From NCBI RefSeq assembly GCF_003287275.1, contig NZ_QEVW01000001.1, positions 248,001-312,000 on the forward strand: a stretch of 64,000 nucleotides of DNA, given 5' to 3'. Numbering within the stretch: position 1 is the stretch's first letter; the number at the start of each line of letters is the position of its first letter. Below, piece after piece: positions 61,844-64,000 of the stretch. This stretch comes from Paenibacillus taichungensis. Its GTDB lineage: Bacteria > Bacillota > Bacilli > Paenibacillales > Paenibacillaceae. The position numbers and the translations under genes were made by a program. Under the pieces are notes generated by a model that saw only the letters and a program-made list of their open reading frames with translations, did no database searches and was not told the DNA's origin.

Positions 61844-63736
61844 ATGATGACAATGGTACGCCTACATGAAGTATCGAAAGAGTGGAACGGAAATGAGTTG
61901 TTTGCAGGATTAAATCTCGAAATAAATGAAGGTGAGCGGCTCGCCATTCTAGGTCGCAACGGCTGTGGCAAGACCACCTTATTAAGCATCATTCTTGGAG
62001 AAGAAGAGGGCGGTGGACGCATCGAACGTCACATTCCGCAGCAGGAGTGGGGTTTCATGCGCCAGCGCTCATTGATCAAGCCTGAGATAAATGTGCTTGA
62101 TGCTGTCCGACAGGAAAGTGGGCGGATCTACGAGGTGAAGCGTGACCTGGAATTACTGGAACAACGGATGAGCAACAGTGGAGCGGCAGATGAGCAGCGG
62201 CTGCTCGAAGCTTATACGATAGCGATGGAGCATTATGAGCAATTGAACGGGTATATGTGGGAGACTGAGGTAGAGAAGGTACTGACTCGTCTGGGGTTAT
62301 CGTCGGAACATTGGAATCGGCCGTATCATTCTTTGAGTGGTGGGCAAAAAACGAAGGCCCGTCTCGCAGGATTGCTGGTCAGTAAACCCAAATTTCTGAT
62401 TCTGGATGAACCGACGAATCATCTGGATGAAGAGAGCATGCGCTGGCTTGAAGAATGGCTTTCGGCCTATGCTGGAACATTGTTGTTTGTTTCTCACGAC
62501 CGGACCTTTATTGATCAGGTCGCAACGGGTGTCATTGAGTTTAGCCCGGATGCACTGACCAAATATAAAGGAGGCTACACGGATTATAAAGGCCATAAGG
62601 AACGCGAATTACGTGAGCAGGAAGCAACGTATCGCAAGCAGGAGCTGGAACGGAAAGCGCTAGAAGAGACAATCCGCAATTATCAGCAGTGGTTTCATCA
62701 GGCTCATAATTCAGCAGGCGATGTGGAAGTGAAAATAACTCAGAGCTTCTACAAAGCGAAAGCCAACAAGAACATTTCCCGCTACCATGCCAAGCAAAAA
62801 CAACTGGAGCGCCTGGAGAAAGAACGGGTGGATAAACCCCGCGAAGCTGCAAAATTGAACATGGAGCTGCAAGTGAACACGCTGGCTGCCCGCCAGCTCC
62901 TTTCGTTGGAAGACGTTAGTTTTGCTTATCCGGGAAGCCCGACATTGCTTCACCATATCCGGATTGCGGTCGAACGTGGAGATCGTCTTGCTGTACGTGG
63001 ACCGAATGGCACAGGCAAGACGACACTGCTCAAACTGATGATTGGAGAGCTGGAACCTTCCCGGGGCAAAGTGACACGTCATCCACAACTGAAAATCGGT
63101 TATTTTTCGCAAGAGCTTGAGGGGTTACCTGAAAGTGAGACACTTCTGGATAGTTTGCTCAGTCTTCCATCCATGACACAAAGTGCTGCACGTACCATTC
63201 TGGGATGCTTTTTATTCTCAAGAGATGATGTGTTCAAGCGTATTGGGGATTTGAGTATGGGGGAGAAGTGCAGAGTTGCATTCCTGCGGTTGTATTTCGG
63301 CGGAGCCAACGTGTTGGTGCTGGATGAACCGACCAATTATCTGGATATTGACACACAGGAAGTGATGGAGAATATATTGAAGCAGGCATCCGGAGCACTT
63401 GTGCTCGTATCCCATGACCGTATGCTGACCAAAGTACTCGCCAGCCGCTTGCTTGATCTGAAGCCCGATGGAAAGGCTACACTGTTCGAAGGTGGCGTGG
63501 AGGACTGGGAGCAATCCATCAAATTGCGAGAGTCCGCGCTTGAGATACGCGAGTCAGATGATGAACGGCTGCGGCTTGAAATGCGGTTGTCCGAGTTGTT
63601 ATCTCCCATGAACAGTGCGGGCAATGATGTGTTGACTAGGCCTGATGATGTAATTGAACGGGCGGCAGAAGTTGCCGAGGTTCGCGAAATTCAGCGTCGT
63701 TTGAAACAGTTGCACGAGCTGCGAAAACAGAAGTAA
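61844..63736 (+). CDS. ABC-F family ATPase (ribosome protection type)
   Basis: The 630-residue protein has two ABC domains and no membrane segment. Domain 1 has Walker A GRNGCGKTT, LSGGQKTKARLAGLL and LDEPTNHLD; domain 2 has GPNGTGKTT, LSMGEKCRVAFLRL and VLDEPTNYLD. Between them is a long charged helical linker (about 245-345), the arm that enters the ribosomal P/E site in ABC-F proteins, and a charged C-terminal extension (about 545-630). ABC-F proteins release antibiotics from the peptidyl-transferase centre or act as translation factors. Linker length and the attenuated leader favour antibiotic resistance of the Vga/Lsa/VmlR kind, but the drug class cannot be read from the sequence. Confidence 0.85.
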   Translation: MMTMVRLHEVSKEWNGNELFAGLNLEINEGERLAILGRNGCGKTTLLSIILGEEEGGGRIERHIPQQEWGFMRQRSLIKPEINVLDAVRQESGRIYEVKRDLELLEQRMSNSGAADEQRLLEAYTIAMEHYEQLNGYMWETEVEKVLTRLGLSSEHWNRPYHSLSGGQKTKARLAGLLVSKPKFLILDEPTNHLDEESMRWLEEWLSAYAGTLLFVSHDRTFIDQVATGVIEFSPDALTKYKGGYTDYKGHKERELREQEATYRKQELERKALEETIRNYQQWFHQAHNSAGDVEVKITQSFYKAKANKNISRYHAKQKQLERLEKERVDKPREAAKLNMELQVNTLAARQLLSLEDVSFAYPGSPTLLHHIRIAVERGDRLAVRGPNGTGKTTLLKLMIGELEPSRGKVTRHPQLKIGYFSQELEGLPESETLLDSLLSLPSMTQSAARTILGCFLFSRDDVFKRIGDLSMGEKCRVAFLRLYFGGANVLVLDEPTNYLDIDTQEVMENILKQASGALVLVSHDRMLTKVLASRLLDLKPDGKATLFEGGVEDWEQSIKLRESALEIRESDDERLRLEMRLSELLSPMNSAGNDVLTRPDDVIERAAEVAEVREIQRRLKQLHELRKQK

Positions 63737-63800
63737 TGGATTGACGAAGCTTATGCCGATTTACTTTTTGTCTTAACGTTTGAACATATGGCGTTACGGC

Positions 63801-63829
63801 TTGCTATTTCGAGCGATTTTGCATATAAT
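63801..63829 (+). promoter_or_regulatory. SigA promoter ahead of the second T-box
   Basis: TTGCTA (63801-63806) and a perfect TATAAT (63824-63829) are 17 bases apart, 65 bases after the ABC-F stop codon. Confidence 0.75.
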
Positions 63830-63835
63830 AATGGA

Positions 63836-64000
63836 CGATCATCAGTAAATTTGAAGGTTTATCTGACATGCAAACGTGATGATGGAGACAAGTAAGCAGT
63901 GCCTCTGGACAGGGAGGAAGCGCCGTAGATTGAGAGCGTTTCTGTAGAACAAGGCTGCTGAAATTCACTCCGGAGCGGTTCCCTGAACCATATCTTGCGA
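63836..64000 (+). promoter_or_regulatory. T-box leader, 5' part (probable phenylalanine specifier)
   Basis: The window ends inside this leader. Stem I marks agree with the ilv T-box: GGAGACAAGTAAGCAG, GGGAGGAAG, GATTGAGAGCG and GGCTGCTGAAA. Aligned on CGGAGC, TTC (63964-63966) is in the specifier place, followed by AC, and CCCTGAACC follows. TTC means Phe, so the gene beyond the edge may be pheS, but the T-box sequence itself and the gene are outside the window. Confidence 0.65.

Overview
The window reads as a chromosomal segment of a Paenibacillus-like member of the Bacillota. The reasons are strong AGGAGG-type ribosome binding sites, frequent TTG/GTG/ATT starts, T-box leaders, a PerR box, a CcpA cre site, an S-layer-homology (SLH) surface protein, and an Lpl-type sugar ABC operon facing a membrane AraC regulator. 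Genus assignment is inferred from gene content and style, not from a marker-gene comparison. No insertion sequence, prophage, CRISPR array or rRNA gene was seen.

Layout. 1-9.1 kb: small metabolic genes (GNAT acetyltransferases, glutamate racemase, histidine phosphatase, DUF423, pantothenate kinase, DUF3891, two Nudix enzymes, an NTF2-like protein, a cupin and a 42-aa membrane protein). 9.3-14.3 kb: a two-gene cell-surface unit, an SLH protein followed by a 1229-aa secreted Ig-like protein; an AT-rich block bridges the two genes. 15-19.2 kb: odhAB of the TCA cycle. 19.3-24.4 kb: a monoacylglycerol-lipase-like hydrolase, manA, the MnmM/YtqA tRNA-modification pair, a 66-aa orphan and trmB. 24.5-30.7 kb: a divergent sugar-uptake locus with a cre site lying over the regulator promoter. 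30.8-34.5 kb: two glycosyltransferases and a PAP2 phosphatase. 34.5-36 kb: infC-rpmI-rplT with an L20-type attenuator and an ATT start for infC. 36.5-41.5 kb: a nucleoside ABC importer (BMP lipoprotein plus NupOPQ-like proteins) with a hairpin-dense spacer. 41.7-42.5 kb: a small basic protein with a Gly-Pro-rich tail, and a GNAT. 42.7-50.8 kb: branched-chain amino acid synthesis (T-box, ilvB, ilvN, ilvC, leuA), then a reverse-strand aldo/keto reductase, then leuB. 51-52.4 kb: a peroxiredoxin behind a consensus PerR box, and a zinc-ribbon protein. 52.5-58.5 kb: a soluble PAS histidine kinase, a MoxR-DUF58-DUF4129 operon and an HMGL-like aldolase. 58.9-61.4 kb: a GGDEF-EAL membrane protein and two tRNAs. 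61.4-63.7 kb: an ABC-F gene behind an attenuation-type leader. 63.8-64 kb: a promoter and the start of a second T-box.

The recurring theme is RNA-level control: two T-boxes, an L20-type attenuator, a leader-ORF attenuator ahead of the ABC-F gene, a three-strand switch-like structure ahead of ilvC, and a string of hairpins inside the nucleoside-transporter operon. The last two do not match any RNA class I recognise and are the best candidates for something undescribed. On the protein side, the mosaic surface pair at 9.3-14.3 kb is the most unusual item.
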